From Fructobacillus broussonetiae (lineage in GTDB: Bacteria; Bacillota; Bacilli; Lactobacillales; Lactobacillaceae), in contig NZ_JAAMFK010000003.1 in the NCBI RefSeq assembly GCF_018437275.1, positions 62,001 through 126,000 on the forward strand: a DNA stretch of 64,000 bases. Direction: 5' to 3'. Made by a program: the position numbers and the translations under genes. The notes beneath the pieces were generated by a model, which was given only the letters and a program-made list of their open reading frames with translations, was not told the origin of the DNA and ran no database searches. How positions within the stretch are numbered: position 1 is the stretch's first letter; each line of letters begins with the position of its first letter. This document shows, piece by piece, positions 1-7,206 of the stretch.

Positions 1-10
1 CTACCATCAT
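1..10 (-). CDS. Start of a leftward gene cut by the window edge
   Basis: On the minus strand a GAAAGGAAAGAG purine tract lies directly before two consecutive ATG codons at positions 10-8 and 7-5, as expected for the start of a gene running off the left edge and divergent from the thioredoxin-like gene. Only three codons are visible, so nothing can be said about the product. Confidence 0.3.
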
Positions 11-41
11 CTCTTTCCTTTCTTAGTCAACTTTACTCAAC

Positions 42-70
42 TCGACCAATTTATTTTTCTGTGTTAAAAT
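42..70 (+). promoter_or_regulatory. Probable sigma-A promoter of the thioredoxin-like gene
   Basis: TCGACC (42-47) and TAAAAT (65-70) are 17 bases apart. A transcript would begin near 77, which excludes the upstream in-frame GTG at 61 and supports the ATG at 91 behind GGAGGT. Confidence 0.5.
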
Positions 71-90
71 TGAATGCAATTGGAGGTGCT

Positions 91-423
91 ATGATGTACA
101 AACCTGAATCAAACACAAACGAGGAACTCGCCGCATTCATTAAGCAACCGGGACGTAACCTGGTCTTCATGTCAACGGAATGGTGTGGTGATTGCAAGGT
201 CATCAAGCCTTTCGTTCAAGGTCTGAAGGATGAAATCGTCAAGACGTCAAACTGGATGGATGCCGACCGCGACGAAAACCTCGACTGGGCCGCAGAACAC
301 GGCTTGAAGGGAATTCCAACCTTTGTCTTATTCGAAGACGGTAAGAAGGTTGACCAAATCGGTCACGGTGAGCGAATCACACCAAACCAAATCAAAGAAT
401 GGTACGAAAATACCCTTTCTTAA
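91..423 (+). CDS. Thioredoxin-like thiol-disulfide protein
   Basis: A 110-residue single-domain thioredoxin-fold protein. The redox motif WCGDC lies near residue 30, and the cis-proline motif GIPTF follows about 50 residues later, as in thioredoxins; the dipeptide between the cysteines is GD rather than the GP of housekeeping TrxA. This places it with the small thioredoxin-family proteins of lactic acid bacteria that act as cytoplasmic disulfide reductases. No signal peptide is seen. The ATG at 91 is preferred over an in-frame GTG at 61 because GGAGGT at 82-87 is spaced for it. It stands alone between its own promoter and a terminator. The redox partner cannot be inferred. Confidence 0.85.
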   Translation: MMYKPESNTNEELAAFIKQPGRNLVFMSTEWCGDCKVIKPFVQGLKDEIVKTSNWMDADRDENLDWAAEHGLKGIPTFVLFEDGKKVDQIGHGERITPNQIKEWYENTLS

Positions 424-443
424 TCTCACCTATTTTAACAAAT

Positions 444-486
444 AAAAAGCAGCTCGCCTCGATATTGAAGCCAGCTGCTTTTTTAT
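444..486 (+). terminator. Intrinsic terminator of the thioredoxin-like gene
   Basis: Inverted arms AGCAGCT/AGCTGCT are followed by a run of T. The stretch 487-594 holds nothing I can recognise. Confidence 0.75.
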
Positions 487-594
487 TGACCTGTTTAGCG
501 TGAAGAAGCGTCCCAAAAGCAGTCCCACACAAGCACAGCCCCTATTAACACACCGCACTAACACAGCTGCCCACACAAGCCCTTCACTTTCCTT

Positions 595-630
595 CAAAAA
601 AGCCCGCTCTTTCGAGTGGGCTTCTTTATT
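595..630 (-). terminator. Terminator of the regulator-kinase-htrA operon
   Basis: A GC-rich hairpin (AAGCCC..CTC / GAG..GGGCTT) sits just beyond the htrA stop on the minus strand and is followed by a T-run. Confidence 0.8.
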
Positions 631-639
631 AACCGATCG

Positions 640-1518
640 TTATTTTCCAATAAATGCCAACACCTGGTTCGATGGAATGGCAAAGCCCATTCCTTCAATG
701 TTGGTATTTTGAGCAGAAGCGGTAATCTTTGAGGACGCAATGCCGATAACCTGCCCAGATTCGTTGATCAAAGCCCCACCAGAGTTCCCCTGGTTAATGG
801 CGGCATCGGTCTGGATGACGGTAACCTGGTGGTTGTTTGTTTCCGTTGACACTAAGCTACGCTTAGCAGAGGAAACGATTCCCTTGGTCATCGTGGACTG
901 GTAGGCAGCACCCAATGGTGAGCCCAAAGCCATGACGGCTTGTCCCGTTTTCACTTTATCCGAGTCAGCAAACTTCGCCGCTTTCTTGAAATGGCTAGAT
1001 GAGACGCGAATCAAGGCCAGGTCCTGACTGCTATCTGAACGGATGAGCTTTGCGTTCACCTTGTCACCGTTTGCATCAATCACCTGGATTGATGCGGAAT
1101 TCTGGATAACGTGTGCGTTCGTGACGATGTCGGCGGACTTCTTGTTAATGTCGACAACCACACCGGATCCTTCGGAAGCCGTGTCGTAACTGCTTTCTTG
1201 GGTGCTCTTGTTTTGGCTGTCGAAGGCATCGGCACCATCAGACAGGGAAGCGGATTTCTGAAGGTTTTGAACGGTAACAACGGCGTCCTTCATGTTATCA
1301 AAGGCTTGCTTAGCTTTGCTGTTCGACACGTAGGCAACCGGTGCGACCGTGGTAATTCCAGCGGCGTTTGTGTGCGTCGCTTTCGCCAGACGATTCTGGT
1401 ACCAAGAATTTGGCAATGCACTGGCCATAACAACCGCACCACCGACAACAAAGGCTAGCAGCAAGACAAGCACAATGCGAATGTGGCGCCGCAGCATTGA
1501 AATTTCATTCTTCATCAT
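640..1518 (-). CDS. htrA: HtrA/DegP-like surface serine protease lacking a PDZ domain
   Basis: A 292-residue membrane-anchored S1C serine protease. Residues 11-33 form an N-terminal transmembrane anchor after a basic stretch. The trypsin-like domain carries the catalytic triad His136 (TNAHV), Asp166 (SQDLAL) and Ser246 (GNSGGAL). Family members degrade misfolded proteins at the membrane-wall interface and process secreted proteins. The chain ends at residue 292, right after the protease domain (GMGFAIPSNQVLAFIGK); the C-terminal PDZ domain of typical HtrA is absent and no frameshifted remnant is visible before the terminator. It is the last gene of an operon with a two-component system, 23 bases after the kinase, matching the ciaRH-htrA association of streptococci. 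The second ATG (1515) is equally possible as start. Confidence 0.9.
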   Translation of the reverse strand: MMKNEISMLRRHIRIVLVLLLAFVVGGAVVMASALPNSWYQNRLAKATHTNAAGITTVAPVAYVSNSKAKQAFDNMKDAVVTVQNLQKSASLSDGADAFDSQNKSTQESSYDTASEGSGVVVDINKKSADIVTNAHVIQNSASIQVIDANGDKVNAKLIRSDSSQDLALIRVSSSHFKKAAKFADSDKVKTGQAVMALGSPLGAAYQSTMTKGIVSSAKRSLVSTETNNHQVTVIQTDAAINQGNSGGALINESGQVIGIASSKITASAQNTNIEGMGFAIPSNQVLAFIGK

Positions 1519-1541
1519 CCACTCCCTTCTTTGTATTTGAA

Positions 1542-2843
1542 TTAAATGGGAAGACTAACCTTAAAGATTGTTCCCTTTGGATGGTTATCACTCACGCTAA
1601 TTTTACCATTGTGAGCGCTCACTATCCATTCGGCGATGGACAGTCCAAGACCGGTTCCACCAGTCTTTCGGTTTCCCGTTTTGTCTTCGCGGTAGAAACG
1701 GTCAAAGATGTGCTTCTTTGCTTCATCTGAGATTCCGCGACCAGTATCAGCCACTTCAATCTGTAACCACTTCTTGTTAACGGAAGCAGAAACGTTGATT
1801 TTGTCGCCCTCTTCCGAGTACTTCAAAGCGTTATCCATCAGCAAAACCAAGAGCTGGTGAATCCGCTTTCGATCGATGGAAACCTTCTTGTCAACGTTTA
1901 CGTCGACCGTCACGTCTTTACCAGAAATTTCACCCATTTCGATGTATGGCGAAAGGGCCGAGCCCAAGAAGGACTTCACGTCGGTCTTTTCCTTTTCAAC
2001 CTTCGTCATGTTTGAACCGGTCTTGGCCAAGGTCAACATGTTGTTGGTCAAGGAATTGAGTCGCCTAATTTCTGATAGGGATAAGATGACGGCATCGGAT
2101 TCTTCTCGAATCGTGGACGTCGGTCTTGTCAGTAGGTTCTCGAGCTTTCCTTGAATAACGGTCATCGGTGTCCGAAGTTCGTGGGCAGCGTTGTTAACGA
2201 AGTCTTGTTGCTGCTGCCAAGCACGAATAACCGGCTTCATTGACTGTCTTGCGATGTAAAAGGCGAAGAACAGCGCAAAGATGAAGGCAGACAGGAAGGA
2301 CCAAATCAGCACGTCCTGGAACTTCTTCAGATTGACAACGGTGTCGGTTACATCGACGAAGACATAACCGTAAGCAGCGGATTGCAAACCGTTTTCTCCA
2401 GGAGCCAAAACGGTCCCCTTCTTAAACTTAACGGCTTGAATGCGCAGGTAAGTTTCGTTTTTTCGAATGGTCTGTGGTCCTTCTCCCAAATCACTCTGGT
2501 TGAAGGTCAGTTTGAACTTCCGAGTCAACACGTTTTTTGTTCCAGTGTTAACCTGGTTTTCAATTTGTTTTCCTGCATCATCAAAGTAGAGCACGTTCCC
2601 ACGGAACACTTCAGGATCGCGGCCAAAGCCGGCACTATCCTTTCCCATCCCGTTGTTTACCTTATCCGTTGCCTGCTGGTAGTAAGAGACGTACTGGTTG
2701 ATGACGCGGTCGGAATTATCGTAAATCGTGGATGTGTAAATCCAGAAGATAACCCCGGCGAGGAAAGTAAAGATCACCATTAATCCAAGAGCCAAAGTCG
2801 CAAAGTTATCAACTTGCTGTTTGCGATTAATCAGCTTGGTCAT
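1542..2843 (-). CDS. CiaH-like sensor histidine kinase
   Basis: A 433-residue membrane sensor kinase. Transmembrane helices at about 17-39 and 176-198 flank a roughly 135-residue extracytoplasmic sensor region. The dimerisation domain has phospho-acceptor His221 in AAHELRTPM. The ATPase domain shows the N-box (Asn338 in LLMDNALKYS), G1 box DTGRG (366-370) and G2 box GGTGLGLS (about 395-402). Its start overlaps the response-regulator gene by 17 bases, so the two are translationally coupled. The arrangement regulator-kinase-htrA points to a CiaRH-type envelope-stress system; the gene-level name is inference because the sensor region is not diagnostic. Confidence 0.9.
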   Translation of the reverse strand: MTKLINRKQQVDNFATLALGLMVIFTFLAGVIFWIYTSTIYDNSDRVINQYVSYYQQATDKVNNGMGKDSAGFGRDPEVFRGNVLYFDDAGKQIENQVNTGTKNVLTRKFKLTFNQSDLGEGPQTIRKNETYLRIQAVKFKKGTVLAPGENGLQSAAYGYVFVDVTDTVVNLKKFQDVLIWSFLSAFIFALFFAFYIARQSMKPVIRAWQQQQDFVNNAAHELRTPMTVIQGKLENLLTRPTSTIREESDAVILSLSEIRRLNSLTNNMLTLAKTGSNMTKVEKEKTDVKSFLGSALSPYIEMGEISGKDVTVDVNVDKKVSIDRKRIHQLLVLLMDNALKYSEEGDKINVSASVNKKWLQIEVADTGRGISDEAKKHIFDRFYREDKTGNRKTGGTGLGLSIAEWIVSAHNGKISVSDNHPKGTIFKVSLPI

Positions 2844-3525
2844 CTGGCACCTCTAAGATAAAGCCGATGTTACGAAGCGTCTTGATCAAGCCACCTTGAC
2901 CAACGGCCTCGAGCTTACGACGGAGGTTGTTCAAGTAGATGTTCACCACGTTAATCGTCGTATCGGAATCAACACCCCAAACGCGATCAAAGATTTGGTC
3001 ACGGGTTACGATGATGTTCTTGTTTTGACCAAGGTAAGTTAAGATGTCGAATTCTTTTCCGACCAACTTAACGGCCTGACCATGTACGGTCACGCCACGG
3101 TTTTCTAAGTTGATGCTTAATTCACCAACGGTCATGGTGTTGTCTTCGGAGTACACACCCGTTCGGCGAAGCAAGGCCTTCACGCGCACAAGCAACTCTT
3201 CGCGGTGGAAGGGCTTGGTCAAGTAGTCGTCTGCTCCAACGTTGAAGCCTTCGATTTTGTCGTCGAGGGAAGCCTTCGCCGTCAGAATCAAGACGGGCGT
3301 CACCACCTTGGCTTCACGAACCTTTTTGATGATGTCCAATCCGGATTGACCGGGTAACATCAAGTCACAAATAATCAGATCAAAGGGTGATTCCTTGGCC
3401 TCAAACTCACCGTCCAAACCGTCTTGAACGGAAGTGACGTCAGCAAAATCCTTCAGTGAATCAACCACGTTGTCCGCCAAGTTCACATCATCTTCGATTA
3501 GTAAGATTTTAATTGCCTTTGCCAT
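2827..3525 (-). CDS. OmpR-family response regulator, CiaR-like
   Basis: A 232-residue regulator with a receiver domain (1-120) and a C-terminal winged-helix DNA-binding domain (about 135-228). Receiver landmarks are the acidic pair EDD (11-13), phospho-accepting Asp54 (CDLMLPG), Thr82 and Lys104 (LTKPF). The DNA-binding domain has the OmpR/PhoB pattern ending in NIYLNNLRRKLE and a beta-hairpin LIKTLRNIGFIL. It is the first gene of the kinase-htrA operon. The intergenic region upstream contains TTAA-type repeats that may be its own binding sites. Confidence 0.93.
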   Translation of the reverse strand: MAKAIKILLIEDDVNLADNVVDSLKDFADVTSVQDGLDGEFEAKESPFDLIICDLMLPGQSGLDIIKKVREAKVVTPVLILTAKASLDDKIEGFNVGADDYLTKPFHREELLVRVKALLRRTGVYSEDNTMTVGELSINLENRGVTVHGQAVKLVGKEFDILTYLGQNKNIIVTRDQIFDRVWGVDSDTTINVVNIYLNNLRRKLEAVGQGGLIKTLRNIGFILEVPDDQAD

Positions 3526-3564
3526 GTGTACACCTCTTTTGCTAAGCTTTCGCTTTTTAATTCT

Positions 3565-3600
3565 CTTAAAATTAGCAGGATTAGATTAAGGCTAAATTAA
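3565..3600 (-). promoter_or_regulatory. Candidate response-regulator binding repeats upstream of the ciaR-like gene
   Basis: On the minus strand the segments TTAATTTAGCC and TTAATCTAATCC follow each other directly, with CTAATTTTAAG next. Direct repeats of about 11 bases are typical of OmpR-family sites. The core AATCTAAT (3580-3587) recurs in the dltX and EIIC-like promoters. Function is inferred only. Confidence 0.4.
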
Positions 3601-3610
3601 AGCAGAACTT

Positions 3611-3976
3611 TTAATTTAGCGCAAGGCTAATCTTGAGTGCTTTTTCCACTGCCTTCATAGTAGCACTATCTGGTTCAAGATGGCCAATTCGGTCTCTTAA
3701 ACGGAGCTTGTCAATCGTTCGCACCTGTTCGCCCAAGATAACGGAGTCCTTCTTAATGATCCCGAGCTCGGAAGGCAGGTTCACGTGCGTTGGTAACTTC
3801 GCCTTCATCATCTTTGACGTAATGGCGAGTACGATCGTTGTCGGTGCGTTCTGGTTTCCCCGGTTATTTTGAACAACCAGGACGGGGCGAACACCCCCCT
3901 GTTCGGAGCCAATCCCCTGTTTCAAATCTGCAAAGAAGACATCACCTCTTTGCACGTTTTCATAGTCTGCAGCCAT
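3611..3976 (-). CDS. mazF: MazF/PemK-family mRNA interferase
   Basis: A 121-residue PemK/MazF protein. The family signature RGDVFFADL opens the fold, followed by GGVRPVLVVQNN and the strand with TIVLAITSK. MazF toxins are ribosome-independent endoribonucleases cutting specific short RNA motifs and are normally held inactive by a MazE antitoxin. Its place directly after alr mirrors the alr-ndoAI-ndoA order of bacilli. Only 37 bases separate it from alr, too few for an antitoxin, and no antitoxin ORF is seen on the other side before the response-regulator gene. It may have lost its partner, be neutralised in trans, or serve another role. Confidence 0.88.
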   Translation of the reverse strand: MAADYENVQRGDVFFADLKQGIGSEQGGVRPVLVVQNNRGNQNAPTTIVLAITSKMMKAKLPTHVNLPSELGIIKKDSVILGEQVRTIDKLRLRDRIGHLEPDSATMKAVEKALKISLALN

Positions 3977-4013
3977 GTTATCCTCTTATTTATGTACGGG
4001 CCAAGGCCCTTTA

Positions 4014-5156
4014 TTAGTCGACGTCAACCCGTGGCACGCGGCTTGAAATGCCCGTGAGCAATTCGTGCGGAATCGTGTCGCCGTATTCAGCAACGTCTTC
4101 GATTTTGATCTCTTTTTCTTGGTCTTTTCCTATAAAAGTCACTTCCGAACCAACGGCAACTGGCTCTCTTAAGGAAATAATGATTTGATCCATCGTGACA
4201 CGACCGAGAATCTTTTCTTCCTGTTCGTTCACTAAGACGGTCATGCCGGAAAGCGTTCGCTTCAAACCGTCGGCGTAACCAACGGGAATCGTTCCAACCC
4301 ATTGGTCTTCATTTGCTGTATAGGTTGCCCCGTAAGACAATGATTCGCCCTTTAACAAGCGGTGCACACCCCAGATTTGACCAACCAAAGAACCAACCGG
4401 TTCGAGCTCAATTGGGCTCGGACGGTCCGGTAAGGCCGGATTATACCCGTAAAGAACGGATCCAACGCGAATCGTGTCGGTCGGCACCTCATCGTGGTGG
4501 TAAAGAGCCGAACCGGAGTTTGCCACGTGGCAGTACTTTTCGGGAATATCGAGTCCCTTCACCATGGCCATGAAGTCGGCCAACTGTTGATCGTAGTATG
4601 GCTGGTTGTCTTCATCCGCCGTAGCAAAATGGGTCATCACGCCAGCTAATTCGAAACAGTCCTCTGCACAAACAAAGTTGTACATGGAAGCGAGCTCTGC
4701 TCGCGTTTTCGCACCTAAACGACCCATACCCGTATCCACCGCCAAGTGAATCTTCAGAGCCGGGAGTTTCTTATCTTTTTCATCAATCGCTTTCTTTGCA
4801 GCAAGCAACCAATCAAAAGAGCCTGCCACTGGCGACAGATTCTTTTCAGCCATCTCGTCGGCCAAGAAGGCGGGCTGAACCCCGAGCAAAATCACATCGC
4901 AGTCGTCTGGCAGAGCCGAACGGACACGGACCCCTTCATCAAGTGTCGCAACGGCGAAGTCCTTCACGCCAAGTTCTTGGTTCAGCGTCTTTGCTGCCCA
5001 GGTATCGCCATAGCCGTAGGCGTTTGCCTTCACAACGGCGATTAAGCGCTTTGCATTGGCGACTTCCATGACGGCCTTGGCGTTATGCACCAAGGCTTTT
5101 TTTGAGCGAAAAAATGCCAGCCCACGGCGCTTTAAGGCTGCACTTGTTCTTGTCAT
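4014..5156 (-). CDS. alr: Alanine racemase
   Basis: A 380-residue fold-type III PLP enzyme interconverting L- and D-alanine, supplying D-Ala for peptidoglycan and for the DltA reaction encoded next door. The PLP lysine is Lys43 in AVVKANAYGYG; the opposing catalytic tyrosine lies in SYGATY and is followed by VGYADG. The ATG at 5156 overlaps the acpS stop as ATGA and gives a normal length; a 14-residue longer reading from 5198 lies inside acpS and has no better ribosome site. The acpS-alr-mazF order is common in Firmicutes. Confidence 0.95.
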   Translation of the reverse strand: MTRTSAALKRRGLAFFRSKKALVHNAKAVMEVANAKRLIAVVKANAYGYGDTWAAKTLNQELGVKDFAVATLDEGVRVRSALPDDCDVILLGVQPAFLADEMAEKNLSPVAGSFDWLLAAKKAIDEKDKKLPALKIHLAVDTGMGRLGAKTRAELASMYNFVCAEDCFELAGVMTHFATADEDNQPYYDQQLADFMAMVKGLDIPEKYCHVANSGSALYHHDEVPTDTIRVGSVLYGYNPALPDRPSPIELEPVGSLVGQIWGVHRLLKGESLSYGATYTANEDQWVGTIPVGYADGLKRTLSGMTVLVNEQEEKILGRVTMDQIIISLREPVAVGSEVTFIGKDQEKEIKIEDVAEYGDTIPHELLTGISSRVPRVDVD

Positions 5157-5557
5157 TTCTCTCTTCTCTCCCAGCGTTTCTTTGAAATCTTTTGCCACAA
5201 GGACAACTTCTCAATGGTGACAATCGTTGAGACATAGTCACCGGAATGGGTAATGGCAACGGACAATTCGTTCTTCTGGCCTAAAACTTCGATGACTGGT
5301 CGGCCCTTGTCATCGTTTAAGATGCAGATATCCTGCCAGGATACAGCCTTTCCAATGCCAGTCCCCAATGCCTTTGAATAAGCCTCCTTTGCTGAAAAGC
5401 GTCCGGCCACGAATTCAAGGTAGTGCTTGCCTGAGCGTTTGTTTGCCACTTCAAGCTCTTTTGGGGTTAAAATTGTCGACAAGAAGTTCGGGCGTCGATT
5501 CAAAACTGCTTCGATTCGACTAATCGACTCCATGTCGTTTCCAATGCCTATAATCAT
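5153..5557 (-). CDS. acpS: Holo-acyl-carrier-protein synthase
   Basis: A 134-residue 4'-phosphopantetheinyl transferase that converts apo-ACP to holo-ACP for fatty-acid synthesis, and possibly also the D-alanyl carrier DltC. The N-terminus IGIGNDMESI carries the metal-binding Asp and the motif FSAKEAYSKALGTGIG the second acidic ligand. Translation is coupled to alr by an ATGA overlap. The start codon has no recognisable Shine-Dalgarno sequence and lies 15 bases after the dlt terminator, with a TAAAAT hexamer just upstream, so the mRNA may be nearly leaderless or made by read-through of that terminator. Confidence 0.93.
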   Translation of the reverse strand: MIIGIGNDMESISRIEAVLNRRPNFLSTILTPKELEVANKRSGKHYLEFVAGRFSAKEAYSKALGTGIGKAVSWQDICILNDDKGRPVIEVLGQKNELSVAITHSGDYVSTIVTIEKLSLWQKISKKRWERREK

Positions 5558-5572
5558 ATTCTTATTTTAACA

Positions 5573-5617
5573 AAAAAGCACCGACAAGGCATTTATTTCG
5601 CCAGTCGGTGCTTTTTT
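5573..5617 (-). terminator. Terminator of the dlt operon
   Basis: Arms AAAGCACCGAC and GTCGGTGCTTT are followed by T-runs in both directions. It separates dltD from acpS. Confidence 0.85.
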
Positions 5618-5624
5618 ACTTTAT

Positions 5625-6920
5625 TTATTGAAAGTCAGAAACGTTTTGTTCTGAAGGCTTCAAGTTCTGCCAGTCAGTTGACAAGAAGCGATCATTCATT
5701 TGGTAGTTAGGTGCTTGGTAGCTACCGGACAAGAATGGGTTCAAGAACTGATCCAAGGCCAACCAACCACGCCATCCAATGTGGATCGTGTCTTGCATGA
5801 AGAAGTCTTCTCCTCCACGGCGAGACAAATCGGCGATGTTGTTAAATCCTTGGCTACGCAACTGGTGCTTGATCTTAGAAACAGACTGCTGATACATGTC
5901 GTTGTCCAAGCCAGTGTATTCCGTCCAACGCTTGTTAACAGGCGTAATGACGAATTCCACTTCCGTGTCGTTCTTGGCAAAGGTTTCCAATACGGATTGG
6001 AAGTAAGCGTACTCAACGGATTGCGTGTAGTCATAAGACTTCTGAACACCCTTCAACGCACCCTTTTCAGGCATGATTCGTGTGCGGTAGAAGGAATTCT
6101 TAATATGGAATTCGTTGTTTGTCGTACCCTTTTCACCTTCGTCGTAACCAATTCGGTCCAAAGCATTCTTTGAGTAAACCTTTGGCAACGGACGGTCATC
6201 CTTTTGAACTTGGTTCTTGTAGTTTGATGATGAAGAATCAAGTCGTGAGAACAAGGCGTCTTGGCGTGACAAGACTTGGTGCTTTACCTTCAAAGCAGAA
6301 CGGTCAGTGTTAGATAGTGACTGTCCGTCTGCCACCTTGGTCAACAAGCGGTTGTAGAAGGAGCTGTTTTTAACAATCGATTCCTTCTTCACTTGTTTGG
6401 CCATGAACTGGTCGGTTTCAGATGGCGTGTTGCCTTCCAAGTTCAACAACCAGTCCACCACTTGAAGTGGTGAGTAGAAGATATCAAAGGCAGCGTCCGT
6501 ACCAGTCTTTGTGAACCACTGTGGTGAGATCACGAAGACGGCCTTCTTTTTCTTCAAACCGTTGGGCATTTCTTGCATGTTCAAGAAGTGCACCATTGAT
6601 TCTGACCCAGCCTTCCCCAACATGAATGGGCGGTAGTTACGGTTGTACTTTTCCGCCAAAACAGATGGGTGGAGAGAGTCAAAGCGAGAAAGTTCTGAAG
6701 AACCAAAGAATGGTACGTAGTTGACTTTTTTATCACTGAAGGCTGCGTTTTTAACCGCTTCACCCTTCACAATTTTTGCTGAGAAAGAAACCGAAGCTTC
6801 TTTTAAGTCTTTTTGACTGTAATTCGTCAAAGAGAATGGTAGAAAGAAGACCAATGCTAACAAAACAAAGGCTGCAAGCACTGGACCAAAAATCTGCCAG
6901 AGTTTTTTCTTGTCAGACAT
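5625..6920 (-). CDS. dltD: Lipoteichoic acid D-alanylation protein DltD
   Basis: A 431-residue protein with one N-terminal transmembrane helix (about 12-30) and an extracellular SGNH-like hydrolase domain. Ser75 (in GSSELS) and the C-terminal Asp377/His380 (MQDTIHIGWRGW) form the expected triad. DltD acts outside the membrane in the last steps of D-alanine transfer to lipoteichoic acid. It begins 6 bases after dltC and is the last gene of the operon, followed by a strong hairpin terminator. Confidence 0.95.
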   Translation of the reverse strand: MSDKKKLWQIFGPVLAAFVLLALVFFLPFSLTNYSQKDLKEASVSFSAKIVKGEAVKNAAFSDKKVNYVPFFGSSELSRFDSLHPSVLAEKYNRNYRPFMLGKAGSESMVHFLNMQEMPNGLKKKKAVFVISPQWFTKTGTDAAFDIFYSPLQVVDWLLNLEGNTPSETDQFMAKQVKKESIVKNSSFYNRLLTKVADGQSLSNTDRSALKVKHQVLSRQDALFSRLDSSSSNYKNQVQKDDRPLPKVYSKNALDRIGYDEGEKGTTNNEFHIKNSFYRTRIMPEKGALKGVQKSYDYTQSVEYAYFQSVLETFAKNDTEVEFVITPVNKRWTEYTGLDNDMYQQSVSKIKHQLRSQGFNNIADLSRRGGEDFFMQDTIHIGWRGWLALDQFLNPFLSGSYQAPNYQMNDRFLSTDWQNLKPSEQNVSDFQ

Positions 6921-6926
6921 TTTGTC

Positions 6927-7163
6927 TTATCCCATCAATGATTCTACTTTAGCGATGATCTTGTTTGCAGTGTCCCAGTCTTCACGGTTGAATTCTGAAA
7001 CTGGAGCTTGGATACCAAAACGGCCTTCCAATTCCAAGAGCAATTCAACAGTGGCCATTGAGTCCAACAAACCTGAGTCAAAAAGGTTTTCGTCCATTTG
7101 ATCAGCCATGTCTTCGCCGATGATGTTGTTCAATACTTCTAATACGCCTGCTTTTACGTCCAT
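6927..7163 (-). CDS. dltC: D-alanyl carrier protein DltC
   Basis: A 78-residue acyl-carrier-like protein. Ser35 in the motif DSM carries the 4'-phosphopantetheine arm, to which DltA attaches D-alanine as a thioester. It hands D-Ala to the DltB channel. The ribosome site AGGAGA precedes the ATG. It lies between dltB and dltD in the canonical order. Confidence 0.96.
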   Translation of the reverse strand: MDVKAGVLEVLNNIIGEDMADQMDENLFDSGLLDSMATVELLLELEGRFGIQAPVSEFNREDWDTANKIIAKVESLMG

Positions 7164-7206
7164 GAGTGTTTCTCCTCTTAAATAGTGTGTTTATACAATC
7201 TCGATT

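Noticed and set aside
500-712. 70-residue ORF after the thioredoxin-like gene
   Set aside because: It runs through the htrA terminator into the antisense of htrA, has no ribosome site and its composition is not protein-like.
4014-5198. Longer alr reading from 5198
   Set aside because: The extra 14 residues overlap acpS and are not family-like; the ATGA overlap at 5156 is the better start.
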